Source of the DNA: Psychrobacter okhotskensis
GTDB lineage: Bacteria; Pseudomonadota; Gammaproteobacteria; Pseudomonadales; Moraxellaceae
Assembly: GCF_013248965.1 (NCBI RefSeq)
Contig: NZ_JABRVQ010000005.1
Span: 62,001 to 126,000, forward strand
Reading direction: 5' to 3'
Length of the DNA: 64,000 bases
Below, piece after piece: positions 37,122-46,693 of this stretch; the stretch's first letter is position 1; every line of letters starts with the position of its first letter. Both the position numbers and the translations under genes were made by a program. The notes beneath the pieces were generated by a model. It did not search any database. It worked only from the letters and a program-made list of their open reading frames with translations, and was not told where the DNA came from.

Positions 37122-37221
37122 CTGTTCATGGCTCATTAATCATTAATCATACGCTATGAATGAAAGTCAGCAACATATGTACTATAATGAATTTTTCTCA
37201 ACTTAGTAGGCAGGCTGTCTT

Positions 37222-38112
37222 ATGCTAGAGCTTCGTCATCTCAATACGTTAACTGCATTACGAGCGCATGGTTCACTTGCTGCGGCCGCCGATGAGCTGC
37301 ATGTCACCGCCTCTGCAGTGTCTCATCAGCTAAAAGAGCTAGAGAATTACTACGATATCAGCTTGGTCAATCGCCGCACACGCCCGCTCACCTTTACGCC
37401 TGCGGGTAAAACGGTACTCGCCCTCGCAGACAGCATAATGCCGCAAGTTACCCGTACCAAATCCAACCTTAAACGCTTAGCGCATGGTCAAGCAGGCAGA
37501 TTGCGTCTGGCTTCTGAATGTCATAGCTGCTTTGATTGGCTGATGCCGATTCTCAATCATTATCGCCGCGAGTGGTCAGACGTTGAGCTGGACTTTGCAA
37601 CGGGTTTTGAACCTGAGCCACATCATTTATTAATGGAAGGTGATATCGATTTATTAATTACCACCAGTGACTTACCAATAGAGGGTATCAGCTATCAGCC
37701 CCTATTCGAGTATGAAAGTCGCTTGGTACTTTCACCAACGCATGATTTGGCCGCGCAAGAGTTTATTGAGCCCAGTGATTTGACTGAAGAAACCTTGATT
37801 GCCTATCCGGTAGAGGCCAAGCGTCTCGATATCATTGCCAATTTTATGACGCCAGCGCAGGTCAGTTTTGATAGTATTCGTACGACAGAGTTGACGGCGA
37901 TGCTGATCCAGCTGGTCGCTAGTGAACGCGGTGTGGCGGCCTTACCTGATTGGGTCGTTGCTGAATATGAGAAAAAAGGTTGGGTCGTCTCGCGACCGCT
38001 GGGTGATGGTGTGCATTGCCAGCTGTATGCAGCGACACGCACATCGAGCCAAGATACCGCTTATATGCAAGGGTTTGCGAGTTTGCTACAAGGAATAGTA
38101 AAGCCGGTTTAA
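37222..38112 (+). CDS. metR: LysR family regulator MetR
   Basis: A 296-residue LysR regulator. The N-terminal winged helix (LNTLTALRAHGSLAAAADELHVTASAVSHQLKELE, residues about 6-40) is followed by a ligand domain. ECHSCFDWLMP, the LIQLVASERGVAALPDWVV block and the overall pattern match MetR, the homocysteine-responsive activator of methionine and folate genes. The usual divergent metE is absent; potC lies upstream on the same strand. A TATAAT box lies near 37181, about 40 bases upstream. The MetR assignment is by resemblance recalled from the E. coli protein. Confidence 0.85.
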   Translation: MLELRHLNTLTALRAHGSLAAAADELHVTASAVSHQLKELENYYDISLVNRRTRPLTFTPAGKTVLALADSIMPQVTRTKSNLKRLAHGQAGRLRLASECHSCFDWLMPILNHYRREWSDVELDFATGFEPEPHHLLMEGDIDLLITTSDLPIEGISYQPLFEYESRLVLSPTHDLAAQEFIEPSDLTEETLIAYPVEAKRLDIIANFMTPAQVSFDSIRTTELTAMLIQLVASERGVAALPDWVVAEYEKKGWVVSRPLGDGVHCQLYAATRTSSQDTAYMQGFASLLQGIVKPV

Positions 38113-38342
38113 TATTTCGCTATTTACTAAATTATTCCAGTTAAGAAATATCGTCCGCTCTCTTACGTTATGACGAGCATTATGGTAAATGACGGTTCCC
38201 TAGTGAGGACTTGAATTTTAGCCTGTAGCTAAGCGATTTCAATAGTTATAGGCTATTGGGTTTAATTAGTGTACATCTGAGTGTACTTGATAAGATTAGC
38301 TTTGTGATTCTTTGACTAGGATATTCCCTAATAACCTAGTCT

Positions 38343-39314
38343 TTATTCATCCTCTGTCCTTATACCCAAGTTGTTACAACCTAATTGATATCCATTGTCA
38401 CAAGCCTTGGAAAAGTACTTTTTCGCTATAACTGTATTTCGACGTACGCCTATGCCATTAAGATACATCATGCCAAGATTATATTGAGATCTAGCATCTC
38501 CTTGATTGGCGGCTTTTAGATACCACTTACCGGCTTTAGCATAATCCTGAGGAGCACCTTCGCCATAGCTATAGATTGTTCCAAGTTGGTATTGGGCAGG
38601 AACATATCCTTGGTCAGCGGCTTTTGTATACCACTCGATAGCTTTAGGATAATCCTGACGTACACCTTTACCCTCGTAGTAAGCGTTACCAATGTTGAAT
38701 TGAGCCTCAACATCGCCTTGGTTAGCTAATTTCTGCCACGCCTCAACGACTTTGGCATCATTTTGACGCACACGCTCGCTCTTTCGATGTGGTACGCCAT
38801 TGATGAATTTCATCGGACCAATCCCTTGGTTAACAGCTTTTGTGCGCCAATCGATATGCTTATCGTAATCCTCACGTGTACCTTTGCCATCGTAATTGTA
38901 GTAAGTTCTACTAAGTTCAAGTTGAGCCTTAGCATAGCCTTGATTAGCGGCTTTTGTGAACCATTCAATAGCTTTAGAGCGATCCTGATCTACCCCTTCG
39001 CCATCGTCGTACATAATTGCAAGGTTATATTGAGCAAGATCATATCCTTGGTTGGCAGATTTTGTATACCACTCAATGGCTTTAGCGTTATCCTCGCGTG
39101 TACCTTCGCCCTCGTCATACATTACTGCAAGGCTATATTGAGCCTCAGCATCGCCTTGATTAGCTTGTACTGCAATGTCTTCAAATTCTTTTTCAACAGC
39201 TGATTTTACGGCTGAAACTACGTTTTGAGAACTACTTATTTGAGTAACAATGGCTTTATGACACCCTGTCAGCAGAATGCCAGTCAGTAAAAATGTTGCT
39301 AGCCTTTTTTTCAT
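38343..39314 (-). CDS. Sel1-repeat (tetratricopeptide-like) lipoprotein
   Basis: A 323-residue predicted lipoprotein with lipobox LLTGC (Cys18). From residue 45 onwards it consists of about seven Sel1-like repeats of 36 residues with the pattern A..G...AQY.LG.MY..G.G...D...A..W...A. The fourth repeat (KFINGVPHRKSERVRQ) is degenerate. Sel1 repeats form a curved alpha-solenoid used for protein binding in envelope or signalling complexes. AGGA lies before the ATG. Function unknown. It stands alone between metR and the serpin gene. Confidence 0.85.
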   Translation of the reverse strand: MKKRLATFLLTGILLTGCHKAIVTQISSSQNVVSAVKSAVEKEFEDIAVQANQGDAEAQYSLAVMYDEGEGTREDNAKAIEWYTKSANQGYDLAQYNLAIMYDDGEGVDQDRSKAIEWFTKAANQGYAKAQLELSRTYYNYDGKGTREDYDKHIDWRTKAVNQGIGPMKFINGVPHRKSERVRQNDAKVVEAWQKLANQGDVEAQFNIGNAYYEGKGVRQDYPKAIEWYTKAADQGYVPAQYQLGTIYSYGEGAPQDYAKAGKWYLKAANQGDARSQYNLGMMYLNGIGVRRNTVIAKKYFSKACDNGYQLGCNNLGIRTEDE

Positions 39315-39599
39315 AGCTGTTCGTCCTGTTCGTTAATCAAGATAACACTACAATTTATCATTTACATGCCTATCGTGATGATCTTAAATACATTAGTAGA
39401 TAGTATTGTTAGGCATACCTATGGCGAACCAATCAGACGCTCGCACTGGTCTAGTTCCCTATACAGGCTTCGAACTGTAGGCTGTTAAAGTCACTAATTA
39501 GGATTAAAAATATAGTACGCTTACCAAAATAGACTAAACGATTGTAGAGATTATACTAGAATGGCATCATCTTAACTCTACATTATTAGTGAAGCAGAT

Positions 39600-40991
39600 A
39601 TGAAGAATAACCAGTATTGTTATCCTAAAAAATTATACGGTAATCGTGTCATGGGTGCATTGGCAGTCAGCAGCCTATTATTCGTAGTTACTGGTTGTGA
39701 CAGCACAATGAAGGGTACTAAGCCCACTGATAGCGTAGTTAATACCGCATCAAATCCAGAAAAATCATCCTTACCAGATAAAGCTAAAAGCAACGCTGAC
39801 GCTCAAGCAGATAGCCCAGTTTATTTTATTGCTGCTGATGCTTCTGCGTCAACACCAGACGGCATCGAAAAAGTCACTACCGCCAACAATCAGTTTGCCA
39901 CTGCCATGTACCGACAGATCAATGGACATACTGGGCAAGCAGATGACAACGTGTTTTTCTCGCCGTACAGCCTGTCCACTGCGATGGCAATGCTCTATGC
40001 CGCAGCAGAAGGGGAAACGAAAGCGCAAATTCAAAAGACCTTTTATTATCCCTCAATGGATATTCTCAATCCCAATAGCGCCGCGCTCTATAATCAATTT
40101 AACAAACCCAATCCTGATTATAAACTTGCCACGGTTAACGATTTATGGATGGAACAAGGGTTAACACCTACTAAATCCTACGTAGATACGGTACAACGTT
40201 ATTACGGGGGGCAAGTGACTAACCTTGATTTTGAAAGCAATCCTAATCCTTCGCGCCTCATCATTAATAAAAAAATTGCTCAGCATACCAATCAATTGAT
40301 TCCTGAGTTGCTACCAAAGGGCAGTATCAAGCCCATTACAGTTGCCGTATTAACCAACGCCATTTATTTTAAGGGCGATTGGAAAGTACCTTTCGAGGTT
40401 CAGAGCACCACTGAGCAGCCTTTTTATAATCATATAGGTACGAGTCCTAACATCAAAATGATGCAACTACAGGAGCATTTTGGTTATAGCGAGGATAAGC
40501 AAGTGCAGGTCGTGCAATTGCCTTACAAGGGTGATGACTTATCTATGCTCGTAGTATTACCAAAATCGAAAGACAAAGCAGCAATGCAGCAGCTGGTGCA
40601 GGATTTGAGCGCTGATACGATTAAGCAATGGAGTAAAGATTTAGTCACTCAAGAAGTGAATGTTCATCTGCCAAAGTTTAAGCTTGAAGCAAGCTACCAG
40701 ATGAAAAACCTACTCACGGATATGGGTATGCCAAGGGCTTTTGAAAAAGGTGCTGGGTTCAACTTATTCGATAATAGCCCGCCCATAAAAATTGACGATG
40801 TCTATCATAAAGCAGTGGTCATCGTGGATGAGAAAGGCACCGAAGCGGCAGCAGCGACGGGTATTGTTGCCGATGCAACTGCTGCTGCTGCTCCGCCACC
40901 TGTATTCAAAGCCGATCATCCGTTTATCTTTATGATTAAAGACAATAAAACCGATGCGATATTGTTTTTAGGTCAGGTTAATAAGCCTTAA
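39600..40991 (+). CDS. Serpin family protease inhibitor, predicted lipoprotein
   Basis: A 463-residue serpin. The signal peptide ends in lipobox VVTGC (Cys33), followed by a Ser/Asp/Lys-rich tether of about 60 residues. The serpin fold then shows NVFFSPYSLSTAMAMLYAAAEGET, LTNAIYFKGDWKVPF and, at the end, HPFIFMIKDNKTDAILFLGQV. The hinge of the reactive centre loop (GTEAAAATG, residues 413-421) is the small-residue pattern of inhibitory serpins. Counting from it, the predicted P1-P1' bond is Thr427-Ala428, followed by Ala- and Pro-rich residues. It probably traps serine (or papain-like) proteases at the cell surface or in the periplasm. Bacterial serpins are sporadic. Confidence 0.92.
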   Translation: MKNNQYCYPKKLYGNRVMGALAVSSLLFVVTGCDSTMKGTKPTDSVVNTASNPEKSSLPDKAKSNADAQADSPVYFIAADASASTPDGIEKVTTANNQFATAMYRQINGHTGQADDNVFFSPYSLSTAMAMLYAAAEGETKAQIQKTFYYPSMDILNPNSAALYNQFNKPNPDYKLATVNDLWMEQGLTPTKSYVDTVQRYYGGQVTNLDFESNPNPSRLIINKKIAQHTNQLIPELLPKGSIKPITVAVLTNAIYFKGDWKVPFEVQSTTEQPFYNHIGTSPNIKMMQLQEHFGYSEDKQVQVVQLPYKGDDLSMLVVLPKSKDKAAMQQLVQDLSADTIKQWSKDLVTQEVNVHLPKFKLEASYQMKNLLTDMGMPRAFEKGAGFNLFDNSPPIKIDDVYHKAVVIVDEKGTEAAAATGIVADATAAAAPPPVFKADHPFIFMIKDNKTDAILFLGQVNKP

Positions 40992-41115
40992 TTAGGGCAT
41001 ACCCTAAGGGAACCACCTAAAAGGTGCCAAAAACCAATTAATAGATCACTTAAAATAGACTGCAATAAAAGAACTACTCAAATCAGACCATTAAGTGAGT
41101 AACATCTATCAAAGA

Positions 41116-41487
41116 TTACAAAATCAGCTTAAACAAATAAAAGCCAAGCGCTGTTGCCAATAATGTCAGTCCTACATGTAGACCGATGAGCGCCAATCCT
41201 GCCAGCAGACGACCGTCATTGACGAAGGTAAAGACCTCCGCGCTAAAAGTGCTAAACGTCGTCAGCCCACCCAAAAACCCAGTGATTACGAACAGTCTCA
41301 CATTGTCAGACAAGCCGCTACCCATCCGCCCGAACCACACTAGAGCGAGCCCTATCAGCAGTCCACCCAATACATTAGCGCCAAGCGTTCCCAGTGGTAT
41401 CCAATGATGCAGCGGATTGAAGCGTGCAAGCCAGCCGCGCAAACACGCGCCCAGTGCGGCGCCTAAACCAATCGCAATCCACTGCAT
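41116..41487 (-). CDS. crcB: Fluoride ion transporter CrcB/FluC
   Basis: A 123-residue protein with four membrane helices. [10 protein letters not shown] carries the conserved Asn, and [16 protein letters not shown] carries the Phe-box and Thr/Ser residues that line the fluoride pores. It functions as a dual-topology dimer that lets fluoride leave the cell. AAGGA precedes the ATG. It lies downstream of tsaD with a 55-bp gap. No fluoride riboswitch is seen in that gap. Confidence 0.94.
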   Translation of the reverse strand: MQWIAIGLGAALGACLRGWLARFNPLHHWIPLGTLGANVLGGLLIGLALVWFGRMGSGLSDNVRLFVITGFLGGLTTFSTFSAEVFTFVNDGRLLAGLALIGLHVGLTLLATALGFYLFKLIL

Positions 41488-41542
41488 AGGTCATCCTTAG
41501 GTTTAATAAAGGTTAGCGAATAGCGTATTGAGAAAGTCACCT

Positions 41543-42601
41543 TTAAACCGCTGGTAGCTCTGTCATCGGCCAGCGCGGTACGCAACTCACCGCCAAATCA
41601 TCTGATTGACCCGCTTGCAGGCGCTCGTAACCGGCATAAGCAATCATCGCACCATTGTCCGTACATAATGCTGGTGGTGCATAATGCACAGTGGCGTTTA
41701 TTTTTGCCAACTCAGCTTCTAACGTTTCGCGTAAATGGCTATTAGCACTCACACCGCCAGCTATAACTAAGCGGCTCATCTCTACTTGCTTAAGTGCTTT
41801 AACACATTTTTTCACCAGCGTATCGACCACAGCATGCTGAAAACTGGCCGCTATATCAGCGCGAACTTGTGGATCACTGTCGGCAACATTGCCTGAACCC
41901 CCTGAGCAGGGAGTGTCTTTAATCAGGTTATGTACAGCTGTCTTCATCCCACTAAAAGAGAAGTCTAAACCACGATGTAACATCGGACGTGGTAATGAGT
42001 AAGCATCAGGATTACCCGTCTCGGCAAGCTTGGCAATGTTAGGACCCCCAGGATAAGGCAAGCCTAGCATTTTAGCGGCTTTGTCGAAGCATTCACCTGC
42101 GGCATCATCGATCGATTCACCTAATATCTCATATTGCCCGATGCCATGAGCAGCAATAAGCAAAGTATGGCCACCTGACACCAATAGCGATACAAACGGA
42201 AAGGCGGGTGGATTTGCACCCATCAGCGGTGCTAACAGATGTCCTTCCATATGGTGAATACCAATCGCTGGAATATCTAAGCCATATGCCAAGCTGCGCC
42301 CAAATAATGCACCCGTCATCAGCGCGCCAATCAGTCCCGGGCCTTTGGTATATGCAATAGCATCAATCTCGCTTTTTTCAATATCACACTGCTCTAGCAA
42401 CTCATTGAGCAAAGGTACCAGCTTACGAATATGATCGCGGCTGGCAAGCTCAGGCACGACGCCGCCATAGAGTGCATGCAGCTCTATTTGTGAATACAGC
42501 ACTTGCCCGACCAAACCTTGATTGTCAGTGTCTATCAGCTCACTATCAAAAATTGCCAGCCCCGTTTCATCGCAAGACGTCTCTAAACCCAATACTTTCA
42601 T
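41543..42601 (-). CDS. tsaD: tRNA N6-adenosine threonylcarbamoyltransferase TsaD
   Basis: A 352-residue enzyme starting [14 protein letters not shown], the invariant family N-terminus, from the ATG at 42601 with AAGG upstream. The open frame extends 51 codons further but reads back through a terminator. The iron-binding HxxxH is HHMEGH, and the ATP site includes [10 protein letters not shown] and [20 protein letters not shown]. With TsaB, TsaE and TsaC it makes t6A37 in ANN-decoding tRNAs. rpsU and yqeY lie nearby in the opposite direction, echoing the common tsaD/rpsU neighbourhood. Confidence 0.96.
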   Translation of the reverse strand: MKVLGLETSCDETGLAIFDSELIDTDNQGLVGQVLYSQIELHALYGGVVPELASRDHIRKLVPLLNELLEQCDIEKSEIDAIAYTKGPGLIGALMTGALFGRSLAYGLDIPAIGIHHMEGHLLAPLMGANPPAFPFVSLLVSGGHTLLIAAHGIGQYEILGESIDDAAGECFDKAAKMLGLPYPGGPNIAKLAETGNPDAYSLPRPMLHRGLDFSFSGMKTAVHNLIKDTPCSGGSGNVADSDPQVRADIAASFQHAVVDTLVKKCVKALKQVEMSRLVIAGGVSANSHLRETLEAELAKINATVHYAPPALCTDNGAMIAYAGYERLQAGQSDDLAVSCVPRWPMTELPAV

Positions 42602-42679
42602 ACTTTTGCCTTTATGCTTTTGTCTGCGTGTCATCTTCTGTAGCGTTTTTTGTCTTATACCATTAAAAACGTGCATAAA

Positions 42680-42709
42680 AAAACCGCCATTGTCAGTCAC
42701 AATGACGGT
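42680..42709 (-). terminator. Rho-independent terminator of the cytochrome c lipoprotein gene
   Basis: Read leftwards: stem ACCGTCATTGT/ACAATGGCGGT (one mismatch) with a 5-base loop, then a run of seven T. It lies between the cytochrome gene and tsaD, so tsaD needs its own promoter or read-through. Confidence 0.88.
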
Positions 42710-42753
42710 CAGTTTAACAAATTTCAATAGCGAATATATGGCAATACGCCCCA

Positions 42754-43263
42754 TCAGCTCACAGACGCCAACATATAATCAACCGCAGCATGCACTTGTG
42801 CTTCAGTGACGCCATTGATCGCTTGCGCGGGCATCTTATTAAAACCTTTAGCAGAATGGCTATACAGCGTCTCTTTGTCTTTAGTAATGCGCGCACTCCA
42901 CGCAGCGGTATCGCCATATTTTGGCGCTTCTAACAACCCTTGTGCGTGACACATTTTGCACTGCGCCTCATAAAGCTTGGCCCCAGCGTCCGCAGCCAGT
43001 ACTTCAGGTTCGGCTTCGGCTACTGGCTCTTCTATCGCTTCACTGATCTCGCTCTCTACGGCAGGCTCGGGCGTCACCACTTCAGGCTCAGCGACCGGCG
43101 CTGCTGGCTCGACAGCGACGGCGTCAGCTGATTCGCTGACCGCAGCTGGTTCTTCAGCCGTTGTATTGTCACCACTACACGCACTAAGCGCCAGTAACGC
43201 GCTAATACTGAACACCGACAATGTCCATTTACCAAAACTCATACGCGGTTGCTTATTACTCAT
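42754..43263 (-). CDS. Class I cytochrome c (c5-like) lipoprotein
   Basis: A 169-residue precursor from the ATG at 43263 (AGAGG upstream). Lipobox LALSAC gives Cys29. A Glu/Pro/Ala-rich spacer of about 60 residues follows, then a small cytochrome c domain with Cys102-Lys-Met-Cys105-His106 and probable axial Met144 in FNKMPAQ. The domain resembles cytochrome c5/CycC electron carriers. The lipid anchor plus acidic tether would hold the heme at the outer face of the inner membrane or inside the outer membrane. The redox partner is unknown. Confidence 0.88.
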   Translation of the reverse strand: MSNKQPRMSFGKWTLSVFSISALLALSACSGDNTTAEEPAAVSESADAVAVEPAAPVAEPEVVTPEPAVESEISEAIEEPVAEAEPEVLAADAGAKLYEAQCKMCHAQGLLEAPKYGDTAAWSARITKDKETLYSHSAKGFNKMPAQAINGVTEAQVHAAVDYMLASVS

Positions 43264-43347
43264 GATCATACCTCTATATAAGGGTTCATCTTAGCGGCTG
43301 TCATTACAGCGCATAAAATCCGTCACGACCTTGCACATTGAGCGCTA

Positions 43348-43740
43348 TTAATTGGCAGTTGCTTCAGCGTCAGTCGTTGCGGTATCCGCTACGGGCGGGG
43401 CGGCACTAGTATCAGTAGCAGCTGTATCCGTACCAGTCATAGTCGCATCGGCACTGTCAGCCATATCCGTATCAGCACCCGCTTCAGTAGTGATAGCGCC
43501 GTCAACTGCCGTACCGTCCGCTGCCATATCTGTCGCTGGCATCGGTGCGGTTTCTGGAAAATCCATCTCTTCAGCTTCAGGTCCATTGGCAAGAGCAAGC
43601 TTGGCGGCCTCATCTACCCGATCAACGGCTTTTACTTCATGCGACCCACCTTCTTTATCACTGCTACAAGCACTCACGCTAAATCCAAGAGCGACCAACA
43701 ATGCGGTGCTTAAAGCCGTATTTAGTACTGTTTTCTTCAT
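43348..43740 (-). CDS. Small acidic Ala/Thr-rich lipoprotein, unknown function
   Basis: A 130-residue precursor from the ATG at 43740 (GAGGA upstream), with lipobox VSAC at Cys25. The mature part has a short helical, charged start (VKAVDRVDEAAKLALANG) and then a low-complexity tail of Ala, Thr and Asp with several GTD/TDTA/ADT-type units. No known domain. It resembles the tether of the neighbouring cytochrome lipoprotein in composition. The tail is likely disordered in the periplasm. Confidence 0.7.
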   Translation of the reverse strand: MKKTVLNTALSTALLVALGFSVSACSSDKEGGSHEVKAVDRVDEAAKLALANGPEAEEMDFPETAPMPATDMAADGTAVDGAITTEAGADTDMADSADATMTGTDTAATDTSAAPPVADTATTDAEATAN

Positions 43741-44150
43741 TCCAACATCCTCAATAAAATGCCCAAAAATCATTAGTGTGTCACTGACTATATAGAAATT
43801 ATCATAGCATAAAGACAAGACAAGACAAACCGTTATAGACAGTAGGGATTTTTTGTTGGATTATCTGTGACGGATTTAACCAAATATAAACAAGATAAGT
43901 AAACCCAAAAACTTCCTAATAGGTTGTAAAAAATGCGCTAGCCCAAATATTTTTCAATTACTCATACTGAGAGATAAATGCATGAAAACCATTGACTTTA
44001 TTCGCATTTATTATTAAAATACTCGCCCTTGTGCTATAGTACAAGATTATCCTAGTTTGAGTTGATGCCTGTAATCTTGAGATATTACGGCTAAATACTA
44101 ATACACAACCAAACTAATGCCTTTATATCTCATCCTCATAAGGAGTCTTC
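43741..44150. other. Divergent region between the small lipoprotein gene and rpsU
   Basis: About 410 bases with the rpsU promoter (43992-44020). A second possible -10, TATAGT inside the palindrome CTTGTGC...ACAAG, lies near 44030-44047. No gene is seen. Confidence 0.5.
43992..44020 (+). promoter_or_regulatory. Sigma-70 promoter for rpsU
   Basis: TTGACT, a 17-base spacer, TAAAAT. It implies a leader of about 120 bases before the rpsU ATG, with AAGGAG just upstream of the start. Confidence 0.75.
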
Positions 44151-44366
44151 ATGCCTGCAGTTAAGGTTAAAGAAAACGAACCAGTTGATATCGCAATCCG
44201 CCGCTTTAAGCGCGCTTGTGAAAAAGCCGGTGTATTATCTGACGTGCGTAAACGTGAATTTTATGAAAAACCAACGCAAGAGCGCAAGCGCAAAAAAGCA
44301 GCTGCGGTAAAGCGTTATAAGAAAAAGTTACAACGCGAAACTATTCGTACCACTCGTATGTACTAA
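44151..44366 (+). CDS. rpsU: Small ribosomal subunit protein bS21
   Basis: A 71-residue basic protein matching S21 along its length ([38 protein letters not shown] as spaced segments). S21 helps 30S subunits pair with mRNA leaders during initiation. AAGGAG lies 8 bases before the ATG. A strong terminator follows, so it is largely monocistronic here, with yqeY next. Confidence 0.98.
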   Translation: MPAVKVKENEPVDIAIRRFKRACEKAGVLSDVRKREFYEKPTQERKRKKAAAVKRYKKKLQRETIRTTRMY

Positions 44367-44402
44367 TCGATAATACGATTAGTTAAGTACAAGCGCTACA
44401 CT

Positions 44403-44440
44403 AACGCCACTGTTATCCATCGATATCAGTGGCGTTTTTT
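44403..44440 (+). terminator. Rho-independent terminator of rpsU
   Basis: Stem AACGCCACTG/CAGTGGCGTT with a 14-base loop, then a T-run. It lies 37 bases after the rpsU stop. Confidence 0.92.
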
Positions 44441-44552
44441 ATGCTACAATTTTTGTTATTGCGGTCGATACTGCCAGTAATAGCGTTTTTCATTCAAAGG
44501 AGCGCTTTCGCAGACGGCGCATCAACAAACTTACCTTATAAGGATAATAATA

Positions 44553-45002
44553 GTGAGCGACCTTAAACAAACCCTGTCAGACAATATCAAAACCTCTATG
44601 AAAGCCCGTGAGCTTGAACGCGTAAAGGTATTGCGTAACGTGCATTCCGTTATCAAGCAAATTGAAATTGATCGTCAAATAGAGCTTGATGATGCAGGCG
44701 TGTTAGAAATTTTGCAAAAGCAGCTAAAACAACGTCAAGAGTCACTTGGCATTTTTACCGAAAATGGCCGTGACGACTTGGCAACCAAAGAGCAGTTCGA
44801 AATTGATATCATCAATGAGTTCATGCCCAAGCAGATGAATAATGATGAGCTTGCTGCTCTGGTAAATGCCGAAATTGCCACGCAAGGTGCTACCTCTATG
44901 CGTGACATGGGCAGTGTGATGGGCGTATTAAAAAATAAAACCGCAGGTCGTGCGGATCCAGCGCTCATCTCTAAGCTGGTAAAAGACGCGTTGCAAGGTT
45001 GA
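44553..45002 (+). CDS. GatB/YqeY domain-containing protein
   Basis: A 149-residue protein of the YqeY family, related to the tRNA-binding tail of GatB. Seen motifs are LKQTLSDNIKTSMKARELERVKVLR at the N-terminus and MGSVMGVLKNKTAGRADPALISKLVKDAL at the C-terminus. The GTG at 44553 has AAGGA upstream. It commonly sits after rpsU, as here, and may act in tRNA-dependent amidation or related RNA binding, but the role is not firmly known. Confidence 0.92.
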   Translation: MSDLKQTLSDNIKTSMKARELERVKVLRNVHSVIKQIEIDRQIELDDAGVLEILQKQLKQRQESLGIFTENGRDDLATKEQFEIDIINEFMPKQMNNDELAALVNAEIATQGATSMRDMGSVMGVLKNKTAGRADPALISKLVKDALQG

Positions 45003-45042
45003 TAACTTTGTAATAAACACCATTGTTTAATATCAATGCCTA

Positions 45043-45072
45043 GGGCGTGTGCTAATTTTAAAAATGGTGATT
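45043..45072 (+). repeat. Left-end fragment of repeat family B
   Basis: GGGCGTGT followed by CTAATTTTAAAAATGGTGAT matches the left end of the 9175-9344 element with only two differences over about 30 bases, preceded by TA. The rest of the element is missing. Confidence 0.7.
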
Positions 45073-45085
45073 CAAAGATACACAT

Positions 45086-45119
45086 AACCGCCTAAGGCTT
45101 AAAGTCTTTGGCGGTTTTT
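45086..45119 (+). terminator. Terminator of yqeY that overlaps the 3' end of the M48 protease gene
   Basis: Stem AACCGCC/GGCGGTT with an inner AAAG/CTTT pair and a T-run on the plus strand. Bases 45092-45119 are also the last codons and stop of the convergent protease gene. Confidence 0.75.
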
Positions 45120-46693
45120 ACGTCTTTAATTTCTGCATTTATGCTCGCTAATAGCGGACGTGCACTACTTGCTTGCCCCGTCGTTTGCATACGTTCAGCC
45201 AACTGTTTGGCCTGTGTTAAGGAAGTAAGTGCACGCTCGTAACGTCCATTCCAGAGCTGGTCATGGCTGCGATAACGTAGCGCATTAATGGTAGCAATAT
45301 TTTTAAGTTGCGCAGAATCAGTGGTTTTAGCGATTTTTTCATTGGCCAGTTGTAGGCTTTGCCAAGCATAGCGATCGGCTGGCTGCTGCTGGGTCAGAGG
45401 TTTTAACAAAGCTTGTGCCTTGGTCGGCTCATTACTATTGGTCAACGCCTCAGCCAAATACAACCGCAAATCACGGCGCTCAGGATACAGACGCTGCTGA
45501 CGCTCTAATACCTCGGCGGCTTGCTGCCACTTGCCTTGCTCGCTCAGAATTTGGCTGTGGGTAATCGACAACAAGGGCTCTAACACCTGCCGCCGCGCCA
45601 CTGGTAACGCAACAAGTTCCGCCAATATCTCATTGGCGTCAGTAAAGCGTTGTTGCTCGCTATACCAAGTCATCAGTGACAGTTTGGCCCCTAAGCTGTT
45701 TTTGGCGGCTGCCGTCAAGGTGGTCTCAGACGCATGCTTACCGGTACTTTGTACACGCCAATAAAGCAGATCGAACAGCGCTTGATGACGCTGTTGCTGG
45801 CTTAATGACATGGTTGGATACTGCTGCGCACAACTTTGCGATTCACTCAAGCGCTCATTGCTCAAGGGATGTGAACGTACAAAACTGGGTAAAAACCGAT
45901 TGGCTGTCTGATTCAGCTGGCTTTGTTGATTCATCGTCGCAAAAAAGCTGGGCATCGCCCGTGGGTCATATCCAGCTTGGGTCATGATTTGCATCCCTAC
46001 CCGATCAGCCTCACGCTCATTGTTGCGACTAAACGCCATGCTGCTATTCATCGTCGCCGTTTGGCTGCCCATCATCACTGCCGCTGCCGCATCACCATCG
46101 ACCGCTGATGCGGCAATCGCGGCCAGCATGCCACCTATTTGCATCAGCATGGCTTTTTTACGTTCATCAACGCCGCTTTCGTAATGGCGTTGGCTAATAT
46201 GCGCGACTTCATGAGCGACGACGCTGGCCAGCTCATCCATACTACTCGCAGCCAGTATCGTCCCTGTATTGATGCCGATGACGCCGCCTGGCGCGGCAAA
46301 CGCATTGATACTGGGATTGTCGATAATGACCACGCCCAAGGGTGCTTGCTGACGCGCTTGCGCATTGAGCCGCCACGTCATTTCCTTGACCGCTTCTTGC
46401 ACCCAAGGATCGTGCTCCATTTTGACACGACCATTGATATTTTGTAGCGACCATTCGCCAAGTAGCTTATTTTGATATTGTTCCGCAAAGCTCAGCCCTT
46501 GCCCGCGTAAGTTAGGTAAATCGAGCGCTTCTGAAGCTGGGCCTTGCCACGAGTCATAGGCAAATGGCGCAGCGGTACTTTCGCTACTATTGGCGCCAGT
46601 GGCCACTGCTAACAAGGCAGCTGATACCCCTATTTTTATGGCATCAAGCACGAGCAAACGAGCCGTTTTTTGCTTGGGTGTAGACGATATCAT
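45092..46693 (-). CDS. M48 family metalloprotease with TPR tail (BepA-like)
   Basis: A 533-residue precursor using the ATG at 46693 (AAGGA 11 bases upstream); an ATG at 46780 is possible but would place 29 residues before the signal peptide. The zinc motif is HEVAH in SVVAHEVAHISQRHYE, and the third ligand Glu lies in NNEREADRVGMQIM. The C-terminal 200 residues are helical TPR-like repeats (QGKWQQAAEVLERQQRLYPERRDLRLYLAEAL). This layout matches BepA, the periplasmic protease/chaperone that aids LptD and BAM assembly. BepA itself is a guess within the family. Confidence 0.88.
   Translation of the reverse strand: MISSTPKQKTARLLVLDAIKIGVSAALLAVATGANSSESTAAPFAYDSWQGPASEALDLPNLRGQGLSFAEQYQNKLLGEWSLQNINGRVKMEHDPWVQEAVKEMTWRLNAQARQQAPLGVVIIDNPSINAFAAPGGVIGINTGTILAASSMDELASVVAHEVAHISQRHYESGVDERKKAMLMQIGGMLAAIAASAVDGDAAAAVMMGSQTATMNSSMAFSRNNEREADRVGMQIMTQAGYDPRAMPSFFATMNQQSQLNQTANRFLPSFVRSHPLSNERLSESQSCAQQYPTMSLSQQQRHQALFDLLYWRVQSTGKHASETTLTAAAKNSLGAKLSLMTWYSEQQRFTDANEILAELVALPVARRQVLEPLLSITHSQILSEQGKWQQAAEVLERQQRLYPERRDLRLYLAEALTNSNEPTKAQALLKPLTQQQPADRYAWQSLQLANEKIAKTTDSAQLKNIATINALRYRSHDQLWNGRYERALTSLTQAKQLAERMQTTGQASSARPLLASINAEIKDVKTAKDFKP

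Noticed and set aside
41488-41542. Fluoride riboswitch upstream of crcB
   Set aside because: The gap to tsaD is only 55 bases and lacks the conserved crcB-motif sequence.
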